This document shows, piece after piece, positions 17,207 to 24,470 of a stretch of 64,000 nt of DNA. The DNA comes from WHSW01 sp963769945. GTDB lineage: Bacteria > Actinomycetota > Thermoleophilia > Solirubrobacterales > 70-9. Below the pieces are notes generated by a model that was given only the letters and a program-made list of their open reading frames with translations, made no database searches and was not told the origin of the DNA. The position numbers were made by a program, and so were the translations under genes. The stretch spans positions 129,418 to 193,417 of the forward strand of contig CAVYOA010000013.1 of assembly GCA_963769945.1 (NCBI GenBank), read 5' to 3'. Positions within the stretch are counted from its first letter, which is position 1; each line of letters opens with the position of its first letter.

Positions 17207-17793
17207 GAATCTCGGCCAAAGCTGACTATGCGGTGCGAGCGGTGGTCGAGCTCGCCGCGTCGAGCTCGACCGAAAGCGAGCCGGCCAAGGGCGATCAGCT
17301 CGCCCGCGCACAGGCAATTCCGCCGCCGTTTCTGGAGAACATTCTCGCTGAACTGCGCGTCCATGGCCTCGTTCAAAGCCGCCGCGGATCGAACGGCGGC
17401 TACTGGCTCGCCAAGCCCGCTGCGGAAATCACGATCGCCGACGTCATCCGAGCCGTCGAAGGTCCCCTGGCGACCGTCCGTGGAGAATCCGCCGAGGAGC
17501 TCGAGTACCGGGGCACCGCTGCCCCGCTGCAACAGGTGTGGTTGTCGCTGCGGTCGCAGGTCCGCGACGTGCTCGAAGCAGTCACCGTCGCCGACGTGAT
17601 CTCCAATGCCGTCCCCCCGCCCGAGCCGCTGTCGGGCGAGTCGAGCACCGCGGACGCGGCAGAACGGCCCAGTCACCGCAGCGACGAGCCGGGCCTCGGC
17701 TCATCCGTGGCCGCGCTGCGCGGCGTCGCGGCGCGCTTCGTCTTTCGACCGTGCGCATCGTCGCCCACACGATTAGGCCGAGCCAGCCGATAA
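17203..17793 (+). CDS. Rrf2-family transcriptional regulator (cysteine-less, CymR-like)
   Basis: The N-terminal winged helix is typical of Rrf2 proteins: RISAKADYAVRAVVELA, IPPPFLENILAEL and the wing RRGSNGGYWLAKP, followed by ADVIRAVEGP. The three cysteines that hold an iron-sulfur cluster in IscR and NsrR are absent, so it should sense something else, as CymR does in sulfur metabolism. It sits just downstream of, and convergent with, a sulfate importer operon whose other end has a close paralogue. After about residue 140 the sequence becomes a non-conserved Ser/Arg tail. The gene is coupled to the glycosyltransferase by an ATGA overlap. Confidence 0.88.
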   Translation: MRISAKADYAVRAVVELAASSSTESEPAKGDQLARAQAIPPPFLENILAELRVHGLVQSRRGSNGGYWLAKPAAEITIADVIRAVEGPLATVRGESAEELEYRGTAAPLQQVWLSLRSQVRDVLEAVTVADVISNAVPPPEPLSGESSTADAAERPSHRSDEPGLGSSVAALRGVAARFVFRPCASSPTRLGRASR

Positions 17794-17836
17794 AGACCGC
17801 CAAGAGCGTCCAGGCGACGATCGCGGCGAGGCTCAT
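17582..17836 (-). CDS. possible small single-helix membrane protein
   Basis: Starting 24 bases after the cysA stop on the same strand, this frame opens with a convincing transmembrane helix (AAIVAWTLLAVFIGWLGLIV) and then a basic tail beginning RTVERRSAPRRR. Length is 84 residues. It overlaps the variable 3' part of the Rrf2 gene on the other strand, and no clear ribosome binding site is present. If real, it would be the last gene of the sulfate importer operon. It could also be chance, because the tail is low complexity. Confidence 0.35.
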   Translation of the reverse strand: MSLAAIVAWTLLAVFIGWLGLIVWATMRTVERRSAPRRRAARPRMSRGPARRCGDWAVLPRPRCSTRPTAARAGGRHWRSRRRR

Positions 17837-17860
17837 CGGCGGTTCGTGGCGGAGCGGCGC

Positions 17861-18856
17861 TCAGGCGAGCGCCATCTCCTCGGTATTCGGGTTGGCGCCA
17901 TTGGAGTCGAACACCCGCGCCCTGCTCGGCAGCACATAGACGATCTGCTTCTCGGCGAGCTCGAGCTCCTCGACCTGCGCTCGCGTCAGCTGCGCGATCA
18001 GCGGGCTGCCGTCGGCAAGCGTCAGCTCGCAGCGAACCTCGAACCCGAGATGGACAATGCGGTCGATCATCGCTTCCTCGGAGTTCTCGGTGGCAACGTG
18101 TGCCAGCTGCACGTCGTGCGGGCGTACAAGCCGCGATCCGATCCGGTTCGCCGTGCCGACGAAGCTCATCACGAACTCGGTGTTGGGGTGGTCATAGAGA
18201 TCGGTCGGGCTGCCGGCCTGCTCAACCCGCCCCTCGTTCATGACCACGATCTGCTCGGCGACGTCCATCGCCTCCTCTTGGTCGTGGGTGACGAAGATCG
18301 TCGTCACATGGACCTCGTCGTGCAGACGGCGCAGCCACTGGCGCAGTTCGGTGCGCACTCGAGCATCGAGCGCGCCGAACGGCTCGTCGAGCAGCAGCAC
18401 CTTTGGTTCGACTGCGAGCGCCCTGGCAAGTGCCATGCGCTGGCGCTGGCCGCCTGAGAGCTGGCTCGGGTAGCGGTGAGAGAACCCGCCGAGCTGGACC
18501 AACTCCAGTAGCTCCTTAACCCGGTCCTGGATCTCCTTCTTGCCCCGCTTGCGGATCTGCAGGCCGAAGGCGACGTTGTCGTGCACCGTCATGTGCTTGA
18601 AGGCGGCGTAGTGCTGGAAGCAGAAGCCGACGTTGCGATCCTGCACCGGCACCCGGGTCATGTCCTCACCGGAGATCACGATGCGGCCGCTGTCGGGCTC
18701 CTCGAGCCCGGCGATAACCCGCAGCAAGGTCGACTTGCCGCTTCCCGACGGTCCCAGGAGCGCCGTCAGCGAGCCGTCGCGGACCTCGATCGAGACGTCG
18801 TCGAGGGCGACGAAGTCTCCAAACTGCTTGCGTGCGTTCTCCACGGTGATGCCCAT
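17861..18856 (-). CDS. cysA: sulfate/thiosulfate ABC transporter ATPase CysA
   Basis: This is the ATP-hydrolysing subunit of a sulfate importer. Motifs are Walker A LLGPSGSGKSTLLR, the Q-loop VGFCFQHYAAFKHMTV (characteristic of CysA-type proteins), signature LSGGQRQRMALARAL, Walker B VLLLDEPFGALD and H-loop FVTHDQEEAM. A C-terminal TOBE-like regulatory region follows from about residue 235. The 331-residue length is normal. Its ATG shares one base with the cysW stop, so the subunits are translated together. Substrate assignment rests on the family signature and on its permease and binding-protein neighbours. Confidence 0.93.
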   Translation of the reverse strand: MGITVENARKQFGDFVALDDVSIEVRDGSLTALLGPSGSGKSTLLRVIAGLEEPDSGRIVISGEDMTRVPVQDRNVGFCFQHYAAFKHMTVHDNVAFGLQIRKRGKKEIQDRVKELLELVQLGGFSHRYPSQLSGGQRQRMALARALAVEPKVLLLDEPFGALDARVRTELRQWLRRLHDEVHVTTIFVTHDQEEAMDVAEQIVVMNEGRVEQAGSPTDLYDHPNTEFVMSFVGTANRIGSRLVRPHDVQLAHVATENSEEAMIDRIVHLGFEVRCELTLADGSPLIAQLTRAQVEELELAEKQIVYVLPSRARVFDSNGANPNTEEMALA

Positions 18857-19785
18857 CAGCGGGCTCCTTCCTTGTCGTCAGGGACGTCCAGGTGAGGGAC
18901 GACGCCGCCGGGTTCGGCGACGATGCTCGGTCCGCCAGCGATTGCGCGGTCACGGCGTTGGATCAGGTTCATCGCCACCAGCACCGAGAGCGCGAGCAGC
19001 GCCAGGACCACCGCCGCCGCGTACGCGCCGGCGACGTTGAAGGTGTCGAAGAGCTTGCGCAGGTAGAGCGGCAGGGTCTCGGTCGATCCGGAGATTCGGC
19101 CGGAGACGACGGCGACCGCGCCGAACTCACCAAGCGCCCGCGCAGTCGCCAGGATGACTCCATAGGTGACGCCCCAGCGGATCGACGGCAGCGTGATTCT
19201 CCAGAACGCCTGCCAGGGCCGGGCACCGAGGGTCGCCGCCGCCTGTTCCTGATCGTCGCCGATCTCTTGCAGCACCGGGATCACCTCGCGCACGACGAAA
19301 GGCAAGGAGACGAACATCGTCGCCAGCACCATCCCGACCGGGGTGAAGATGACCTCGATCCCGGCAGCCGCCAGGTCCTGCCCGAACCAGCCGTCGCGGC
19401 TGCCGTAGAGCAGGACCAGCGAGAGGCCGATGACCACGGGGGAGATCGCGAACGGCATGTCGATCGCGGCGTTCAGCAGCGCCCGGCCGCGGAAGCGCTG
19501 GCGCACGATCACCAGGGCGCAGGCGATTCCGAAGATCGTATTGATCGGAATCGAGATCACGACCATCAGCACCGTGAGATAGATCGCGTGCTGAGCCTCG
19601 GGAGTGCTGATCGCGTCGAAGGCCGCGGCAAAGCCGTCCTCGAAGGCCTTGTAGAAGATCAACATCACCGGGATTACCAGCAGCAGGGCCAGATAGCCGA
19701 GGGCCATGGTGCGCAGGCCCCAGCGCGCGGCCGGCCCGCCCTTGACGATGTTCTTGGTGCCGCTGTCGGTAGCGCTAGCGGCCAT
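18856..19785 (-). CDS. cysW: sulfate ABC transporter permease CysW
   Basis: This inner-membrane permease of about 309 residues has roughly six helices, including GYLALLLVIPVMLIFYKAF and MPFAISPVVIGLSLVLLYG. The EAA loop that contacts CysA is seen as QAAATLGARPWQAFWRITLP, and ARALGEFGAVAVVSG is a CysT/CysW family block. The ATG at 19785 has GGAGA about six bases upstream, which decided the start over an ATG at 19833. It lies between cysT and cysA in the sulfate importer operon, with a perfect palindrome in the gap to cysT. Confidence 0.92.
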   Translation of the reverse strand: MAASATDSGTKNIVKGGPAARWGLRTMALGYLALLLVIPVMLIFYKAFEDGFAAAFDAISTPEAQHAIYLTVLMVVISIPINTIFGIACALVIVRQRFRGRALLNAAIDMPFAISPVVIGLSLVLLYGSRDGWFGQDLAAAGIEVIFTPVGMVLATMFVSLPFVVREVIPVLQEIGDDQEQAAATLGARPWQAFWRITLPSIRWGVTYGVILATARALGEFGAVAVVSGRISGSTETLPLYLRKLFDTFNVAGAYAAAVVLALLALSVLVAMNLIQRRDRAIAGGPSIVAEPGGVVPHLDVPDDKEGAR

Positions 19786-19844
19786 GGCCGTCTCCTGGGT
19801 CGTGCTCGGGCGAGCGAAGAGCAAGCAGGGCAAGGACGCAGGGA

Positions 19845-19870
19845 GCCGGAATAGCTAGAGCTATTCCGGC
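19845..19870. promoter_or_regulatory. 26-base palindrome between cysT and cysW
   Basis: The arms GCCGGAATAGCT (19845-19856) and AGCTATTCCGGC (19859-19870) are perfectly complementary with a two-base centre. It lies within the operon, 60 bases before the cysW start. It could be an operator for one of the flanking Rrf2 regulators, or an mRNA hairpin that sets subunit ratios. The 150-base cysT-cysW gap is large for an otherwise overlapping operon. Confidence 0.5.
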
Positions 19871-19937
19871 GACCGAGGACGCCGCCATGCGCGGCTCTGC
19901 AGCCGCCCGAGTGCGGGCCAGGGGGCGGCCATGGCTG

Positions 19938-20781
19938 CTAACGGCCATGGCGGAAGGTCCAGCGTCCAAGTAGGTTGATCAGAAAGAGCACGCCGACCGA
20001 GATCAGCAGCAGGACCACTGAGACCGCGGCGGCGCTCTCGGTGTTGCCGGACTCGATCTGGCCGAAGATGTAGACGGACGAGACCTCGGTCTCGAACGGG
20101 ATATTCCCCGAGATCAGCACCAGCGAGCCGAACTCCCCGATCGGCCCGGGCGAAGGCGAGGGCCGCTCCGGCGACGATCGCGGGAGCGAGGTTGGGAAGC
20201 ACGACCCGGCGGAAGATCGTCAGCGGCCGGGCACCGAGCGAAGCTGCGGCCTCCTCCATGTCGGTGTCGAGCTCGAGCAGCACCGGCTGCACGCTGCGGA
20301 TGACGAACGGCAGGGTGACGAACAACAGCGCCATGACCACGCCGACCCGGGTGAACGAGATCCCCTCGATCCCGAGGACGCCGTTCTCGCCGTAGAGGGC
20401 GAGCAGGACGAGGCCGGCGACGATCGTCGGCAGCGCGAACGGGAGGTCGACCAGAGCGTTGACGAAGCGCTTGCCCGGGAACTGGTCACGAACCAGGACC
20501 CAGGCGATCGCGGTGCCGAAGACGACGTTGATCGCAACGACGATGAACGAGGAGATCACGGTCAGCTTGAGCGCCGCGACCGCCTGCGGAGCGGTGACCG
20601 CGTCCCAGAAGGCTGCGACGCCGCCCTCAAGCGATGTCGCGGCGACGGCGGCGACAGGTAACAGCACCATCACGCTGAGGTAGCCGACGACCAAGCCTCG
20701 AGTGAGGCCGGGGCCCCCGAAGCCGAGCCTGCGGTGGCTCGGCCTCGGGGGTGCATTGACGGTTGCGGCGTCGGTGGTCAC
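19938..20781 (-). CDS. cysT: sulfate ABC transporter permease CysT/CysU (frame-interrupted)
   Basis: This is the second permease of the sulfate importer. The first frame (GTG start at 20781, GTGA overlap with the binding-protein gene) covers helices such as GLVVGYLSVMVLLPVAAVAA and the EAA loop EAAASLGARPLTIFRRVVLP. It then loses register near 20145. The last part continues in another frame as VLISGNIPFETEVSSVYIF and a final helix, ending RWTFRHGR at the TAG at 19938. Removing one C restores the expected ARAIGEFGSLVLISGN. Without the correction the product would lack its last helix or two. An indel error is more likely than a natural break, because cysW and cysA are intact. Confidence 0.87.
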
Positions 20782-21872
20782 TCGGTTGCGACCCCCAGGC
20801 TGCGCTCGATCTCGGCAACGGAGCCCTCGGCGGGATCGAAGAACTCGGTGGCCACCGTCTCCCAGCCGCCGAACTCCTCGATCGTGAACAGGTCCTTCGG
20901 CTGCGGGAATTCATCCTCGTACTCGGCGAGGATCTTCTCGTTGACCGGGCGGTAGCCCGACTCGGCCCAAGCTCGCTGGCCCTCGTCGGTGAGCTGCCAG
21001 TCGATGAACGCCTGCGCGGCCTCCGGGTCGTCGGCCTCGGTGGTCACCGCCGACTTTGTTTCGATCAGGATCGTCTCGTCGGGGATGATGTACTCGAGCT
21101 CCTCGCCCGCCTCGATTGCGCCGAGCGCCTCGTTCTCATACGAGAGGAAGACGTCGCCCTTGCCGCCGATGAACGTCTGCAGCGAGTCACGGGCGCTGGC
21201 GTCCTGAACCGGGGTGTTCTCGAGGATCTGGCGCACGAACTCGAGCGCCTCATCCTCGGACTTGCCCTGGGAGATCTGGCTGCCGTAGGCGGCCATCAGG
21301 TTCCAGCGGGCGCCGCCGGAGGTGAACGGGTTCGGCGTGATCACCTCGATCTCGCCGGTGACCAGGTCCTCCCAGGAATCGATGTTCTCGGGATTGCCGG
21401 GACGGACGCCGATGACGACGACGGAGTTCTGCGTGCCGCCGTTGTACTCGGTGTCCTCGTAATCCTCGGCGACCAAGCCGGCCTCGACCAGGCGGGTTAC
21501 GTCGGGCTCGAGCGGCAGGTGCACGAGGTCGGCCGGTAGCCCGGCCTCAACCGCTCGGGACTGGTCCCCCGAGGACCCGAATGAGTTCTTGAAGGCGACA
21601 TTGGCGCCCTCCTCGGTCTCGGTGAACCCGGGCTGCAGGTTCTCGACGTAGGCGGTCTCGGGAGTCGAGTAGGCAACGAGGTCGATCGTGCCGCCGCTGG
21701 CGTCGCCGCCGCTGGATTCGTCACTGGAGCCACCGCAAGCGGCAACCCCGAGGGCAAGGACAGCGGTCATCGCCCCAGCTGCGAGCAGGCGAGCGTCGCC
21801 GCGGGGCCGCGCGTCCGCGCGAACCGCGTTCGCGGCCCCGTGGCGACGAAGCTTCTTGGTGAAGCGAGTCAT
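20778..21872 (-). CDS. sulfate-binding lipoprotein of the ABC importer
   Basis: This extracytoplasmic solute-binding protein (Sbp/CysP type) has 364 residues. After a basic leader, a lipobox precedes the lipidated cysteine (LALGVAACGGSSDES), so the protein is tethered to the membrane. The mature domain shows the family's binding segments: VAYSTPETAYVENLQPGF, FKNSFGSSGDQSRAV and TPNPFTSGGARWNLMAAYG. It is the first gene of the minus-strand operon, followed by cysT, cysW and cysA. The leader has an AT-rich stretch and a GAAAGG ribosome binding site. Sulfate versus thiosulfate preference cannot be decided. Confidence 0.92.
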   Translation of the reverse strand: MTRFTKKLRRHGAANAVRADARPRGDARLLAAGAMTAVLALGVAACGGSSDESSGGDASGGTIDLVAYSTPETAYVENLQPGFTETEEGANVAFKNSFGSSGDQSRAVEAGLPADLVHLPLEPDVTRLVEAGLVAEDYEDTEYNGGTQNSVVVIGVRPGNPENIDSWEDLVTGEIEVITPNPFTSGGARWNLMAAYGSQISQGKSEDEALEFVRQILENTPVQDASARDSLQTFIGGKGDVFLSYENEALGAIEAGEELEYIIPDETILIETKSAVTTEADDPEAAQAFIDWQLTDEGQRAWAESGYRPVNEKILAEYEDEFPQPKDLFTIEEFGGWETVATEFFDPAEGSVAEIERSLGVATE

Positions 21873-22013
21873 TTAGTTTGTGACCTTTCTTGATTGGATT
21901 ACTTCAGAATACAAACAGCGCGGCAGAGTAGCAGACTCGTCGCGAAGCTTTGACGCGACTCAGGCCACCACCGCGATAGTCGCTTTCCCCCATTGCTGGT
22001 AGAGATCCAGGGA
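21873..22013. promoter_or_regulatory. divergent control region, sulfate importer and Rrf2 gene
   Basis: This 141-base gap separates the importer operon (minus) from the second Rrf2 regulator (plus). Bases 21870-21925 are unusually AT-rich for the window and include AATCCAATC on the minus strand, with GAAAGG as the importer's ribosome binding site. Rrf2 proteins bind AT-rich dyads in such gaps, so autoregulation and control of the importer are plausible but not shown. Confidence 0.45.
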
Positions 22014-22469
22014 ATGCGCGTGACCGCAAAGGCCGACTACGGGGTGCGCGCAGTGATCGAGCTGGCCGCCGGCGGCGGCGATCCCGTCAAGCGCGACACG
22101 ATCGTCGCCGCGCAGCAGATTCCGCCCAAGTTTCTCGAGAACATCCTCTCCGAGCTGCGCCATGCCGGTCTCGTCGAAAGCCAGCGCGGATCGGACGGCG
22201 GCTACTGGCTCAGCCGTCCGCCGGAACAGATCACCGTTGCCGACGTGATGCGGGCGGTCGAGGGCCCACTGGCAAGCGTGCGCAACCATCGCCCCGAGAC
22301 GCTCGAGTACGACGGAGCGGCCGAACCGCTGCAAACGGTGTGGATCGCGCTGCGCCAAACGATGCGTTCGGTCTTGGAGGCAGTCTCGATCGCCGACCTC
22401 GTCAGCGGCGAGCTCAGCGCGCCGATCGTCGAGCTTTCCCACAACCCTGACGCCTGGATCTCTCAATAG
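22014..22469 (+). CDS. Rrf2-family transcriptional regulator (second paralogue)
   Basis: This 151-residue protein is a close paralogue of the Rrf2 regulator at the other end of the importer. It has RVTAKADYGVRAVIELA, IPPKFLENILSEL, QRGSDGGYWLSRP and ADVMRAVEGP. Again no cysteines are present for an iron-sulfur cluster. I chose the ATG at 22014, where the conserved domain begins, over an ATG at 21993. Its position, divergent from the sulfate-binding protein gene, makes it the likely direct regulator of the importer. A histidine phosphatase gene starts 14 bases past the stop. Confidence 0.9.
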   Translation: MRVTAKADYGVRAVIELAAGGGDPVKRDTIVAAQQIPPKFLENILSELRHAGLVESQRGSDGGYWLSRPPEQITVADVMRAVEGPLASVRNHRPETLEYDGAAEPLQTVWIALRQTMRSVLEAVSIADLVSGELSAPIVELSHNPDAWISQ

Positions 22470-22483
22470 GACCCGGCCAGCCG

Positions 22484-23155
22484 ATGCTCGTTCATTTCCT
22501 GCGCCATGGCGAGTCGGTCTCAAACGCAGCCCGCGGTCGCGACCTTCCCGATGCCGAAGGCGACTTCCTCACTCAACTCGGGCGCGATCAGGCCGAGCTC
22601 GCCGCCCGCAACCTCGGCGACCTTGGACTGACCCGGCTCTGGGCAAGCCCGATGCGGCGAGCTCAGCAGACAGCCGCGCCGATTGCTGCCGAGCTCGGGC
22701 TCGAAATCGAGACGCGAGAGGATTTGCGCGAACTGCGCGAAGCCGACGGCCACGCGAGGCTCGAGCCGGGCGAGCAGCGCGGACGGCGCTGGTCGGAGTG
22801 GATGGCCGACCACGGCGACGATCCTCGCTTCGCGCCCCCGGGTGCGGACTCGTTCGCCGACACGTACGCCCGCGTCGAGAGGGTCAAGTCACAGCTGCTC
22901 GAGCACCCTGATGAGCGCATCCTCGCGATCAGCCACGGCATCTTCCTGCGCTTCTTCTTCGTCCATTCGTTTCTCGGCGACGCCTTCCAGCCCGCCGAGA
23001 CGAGGAGGCTGTGGCAGCTGCGCACGCTGAACTGCTCGCTCAGCGCCTTCGAGCACCGCTCGCTTGTCGAGGCGCGCTCGGCTGCCTATCCCGCGCCAGG
23101 CGAGTGGCGCTGCGTCACCTGGATGTCGCGCCCGTGGGATCTGCCTGCGCCGTGA
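22484..23155 (+). CDS. histidine phosphatase family protein (phosphoglycerate-mutase-like)
   Basis: The 223-residue protein starts with the catalytic RHG motif (MLVHFLRHGESVSNA), has the second arginine region in LWASPMRRAQQTA, a conserved Glu in LRELREADGHARLEPGE and the second catalytic His in ILAISHGIFLRFFF. Such enzymes remove phosphate from sugars, nucleotides or proteins through a phosphohistidine intermediate. It is probably cotranscribed with the Rrf2 gene. Its 3' end overlaps the convergent sulfatase gene by 41 bases. The substrate is unknown, and a link to sulfur metabolism is only positional. Confidence 0.88.
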   Translation: MLVHFLRHGESVSNAARGRDLPDAEGDFLTQLGRDQAELAARNLGDLGLTRLWASPMRRAQQTAAPIAAELGLEIETREDLRELREADGHARLEPGEQRGRRWSEWMADHGDDPRFAPPGADSFADTYARVERVKSQLLEHPDERILAISHGIFLRFFFVHSFLGDAFQPAETRRLWQLRTLNCSLSAFEHRSLVEARSAAYPAPGEWRCVTWMSRPWDLPAP

Positions 23156-24470
23156 CGATCGTCGTCGGGTCATCCGGCGAGATCTGCGATGGGTCGTTGA
23201 TTTCCGCGCCTGGCGGGGCCGCCACCGGTCCCTGGAGCAGCGGGTCATCGCACTGCGCCATCCAAGCCTCGAGCCGGGCTCTGAGCTCGTCGCGAACCGC
23301 AGCGTTGGCCGGCTCGGCGGCGACGTTGTCGCGCTCGCCCGGGTCGAAGACGAGGTCGTAGAGCTGCTCTGTCTCGAGCCGCTGCTCAGCCCAGCCACGA
23401 TCGACCAGCAACTGCTTCGAGGCGCTCTCGTCGCAGTTGGCCAGTACGGGACGCTCGTGGTCGTCGAAGCGACGGATGTACTTCCAACGCTCGGTTCGGA
23501 CCGCGCGCTGGGGTTGGTAGGCGGCGTGGTAGGTCATCTCAGAGAACACCGCCTCGTGTAACTGTTCCGTCTCGCCCCGGACCAGCGGCATCAACGAGCG
23601 CCCCTCGAGCCACGGCGGATGCTCGATCCCGGCAAGGTCGCAGATCGTCGGGTAGATGTCGAGATGGGTGACCATCGCATCGAGCAGCTTGCCGCCGACG
23701 AAGCCAGCCGGGCCGCGCATGATCAGCATCACCCCGGTGCCGCGATCGAACAGGGTCGCCTTGGCACCCGGGAAAGCGAGACCGTGGTCGGTGGTGCAGA
23801 TGATCAGCGTGTTCTCGACGAGCCCGTGCTCGTGCAGGCCGTTGAGGACCTCGCCGACCCCCTGGTCGAGCGAGCGGGCGCTGGCCTTGAACGAGGCCAT
23901 GTCGCGCCGCGTCGCCGGCGTGTCGGGAAGATTCGGCGGCGGCAGCGAATAGAGCGTGTCGCGAACCGAGGTCGGGGCACGAAAGCTGCGATGGGTCTCG
24001 AAGAACCCCACAGAGATGAAGAAGGGCCGGGCTGAGCGCGACATCGCTTCGATCGCCTTCGGCGCGACCTCGTCGGCGTGGGTGGTGTCGACCGCGATCA
24101 CCTCGTCGTAGCCGATCGTGTTCGGGTCGATCGAGATGTGTTGCTCGCCGACGAGGGTCGAGCGATAGCCGGCAGGGCGCAGCGTGTGCACGAGATGGTG
24201 GCTGTAGTCGTTGAGCGTCCAGCCGCGGTGTGCAAGGCCGAGCATGCCGTTGCCGGCGCCGCCCTGGCCGGTCAGCAGGCAGGCTCGGCTGCCCGAGCAC
24301 GTCGGCATCGCGCAGAACGCCTCGCGAAAGAGAACGCCCTGGTCGGCGAGCAACTGGATGTTGGGAGTCGGCACGGCGTAGCCGTAGGGCTGCACGTAGC
24401 GACCGGTGTCGTGCGAATGGATGTAGAGGATGTTCGGCGGGGGCGTGCCGCCCTGCGCGGCGGCGCTCAC
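23115..24470 (-). CDS. sulfatase (type I family) with non-consensus active-site motif
   Basis: This 451-residue alkaline-phosphatase-fold sulfatase opens NILYIHSHDTGRY, containing a metal-binding Asp. It continues with the formylglycine region PTCSGSRACLLTGQ (Cys58), then GEQHIS and TTDHGLAF, where the later Asp-His pair binds metal. The usual activation motif is Cys-x-Pro-x-Arg, but here the proline is Gly, so maturation to formylglycine may depend on a tolerant activating enzyme. No signal peptide is seen, suggesting a cytoplasmic enzyme that removes sulfate from small esters or sulfamates. Its start overlaps the stop of the upstream sulfotransferase gene (ATGA), so addition and removal of sulfate are encoded together. 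Confidence 0.88.
   Translation of the reverse strand: MSAAAQGGTPPPNILYIHSHDTGRYVQPYGYAVPTPNIQLLADQGVLFREAFCAMPTCSGSRACLLTGQGGAGNGMLGLAHRGWTLNDYSHHLVHTLRPAGYRSTLVGEQHISIDPNTIGYDEVIAVDTTHADEVAPKAIEAMSRSARPFFISVGFFETHRSFRAPTSVRDTLYSLPPPNLPDTPATRRDMASFKASARSLDQGVGEVLNGLHEHGLVENTLIICTTDHGLAFPGAKATLFDRGTGVMLIMRGPAGFVGGKLLDAMVTHLDIYPTICDLAGIEHPPWLEGRSLMPLVRGETEQLHEAVFSEMTYHAAYQPQRAVRTERWKYIRRFDDHERPVLANCDESASKQLLVDRGWAEQRLETEQLYDLVFDPGERDNVAAEPANAAVRDELRARLEAWMAQCDDPLLQGPVAAPPGAEINDPSQISPDDPTTIVTAQADPTGATSR

Noticed and set aside
18892..19854. 320-codon open frame opposite cysW
   Set aside because: It is composed mainly of Arg, Asp, Gln and His, as expected of the reverse frame of a membrane protein gene, and shows no motif.
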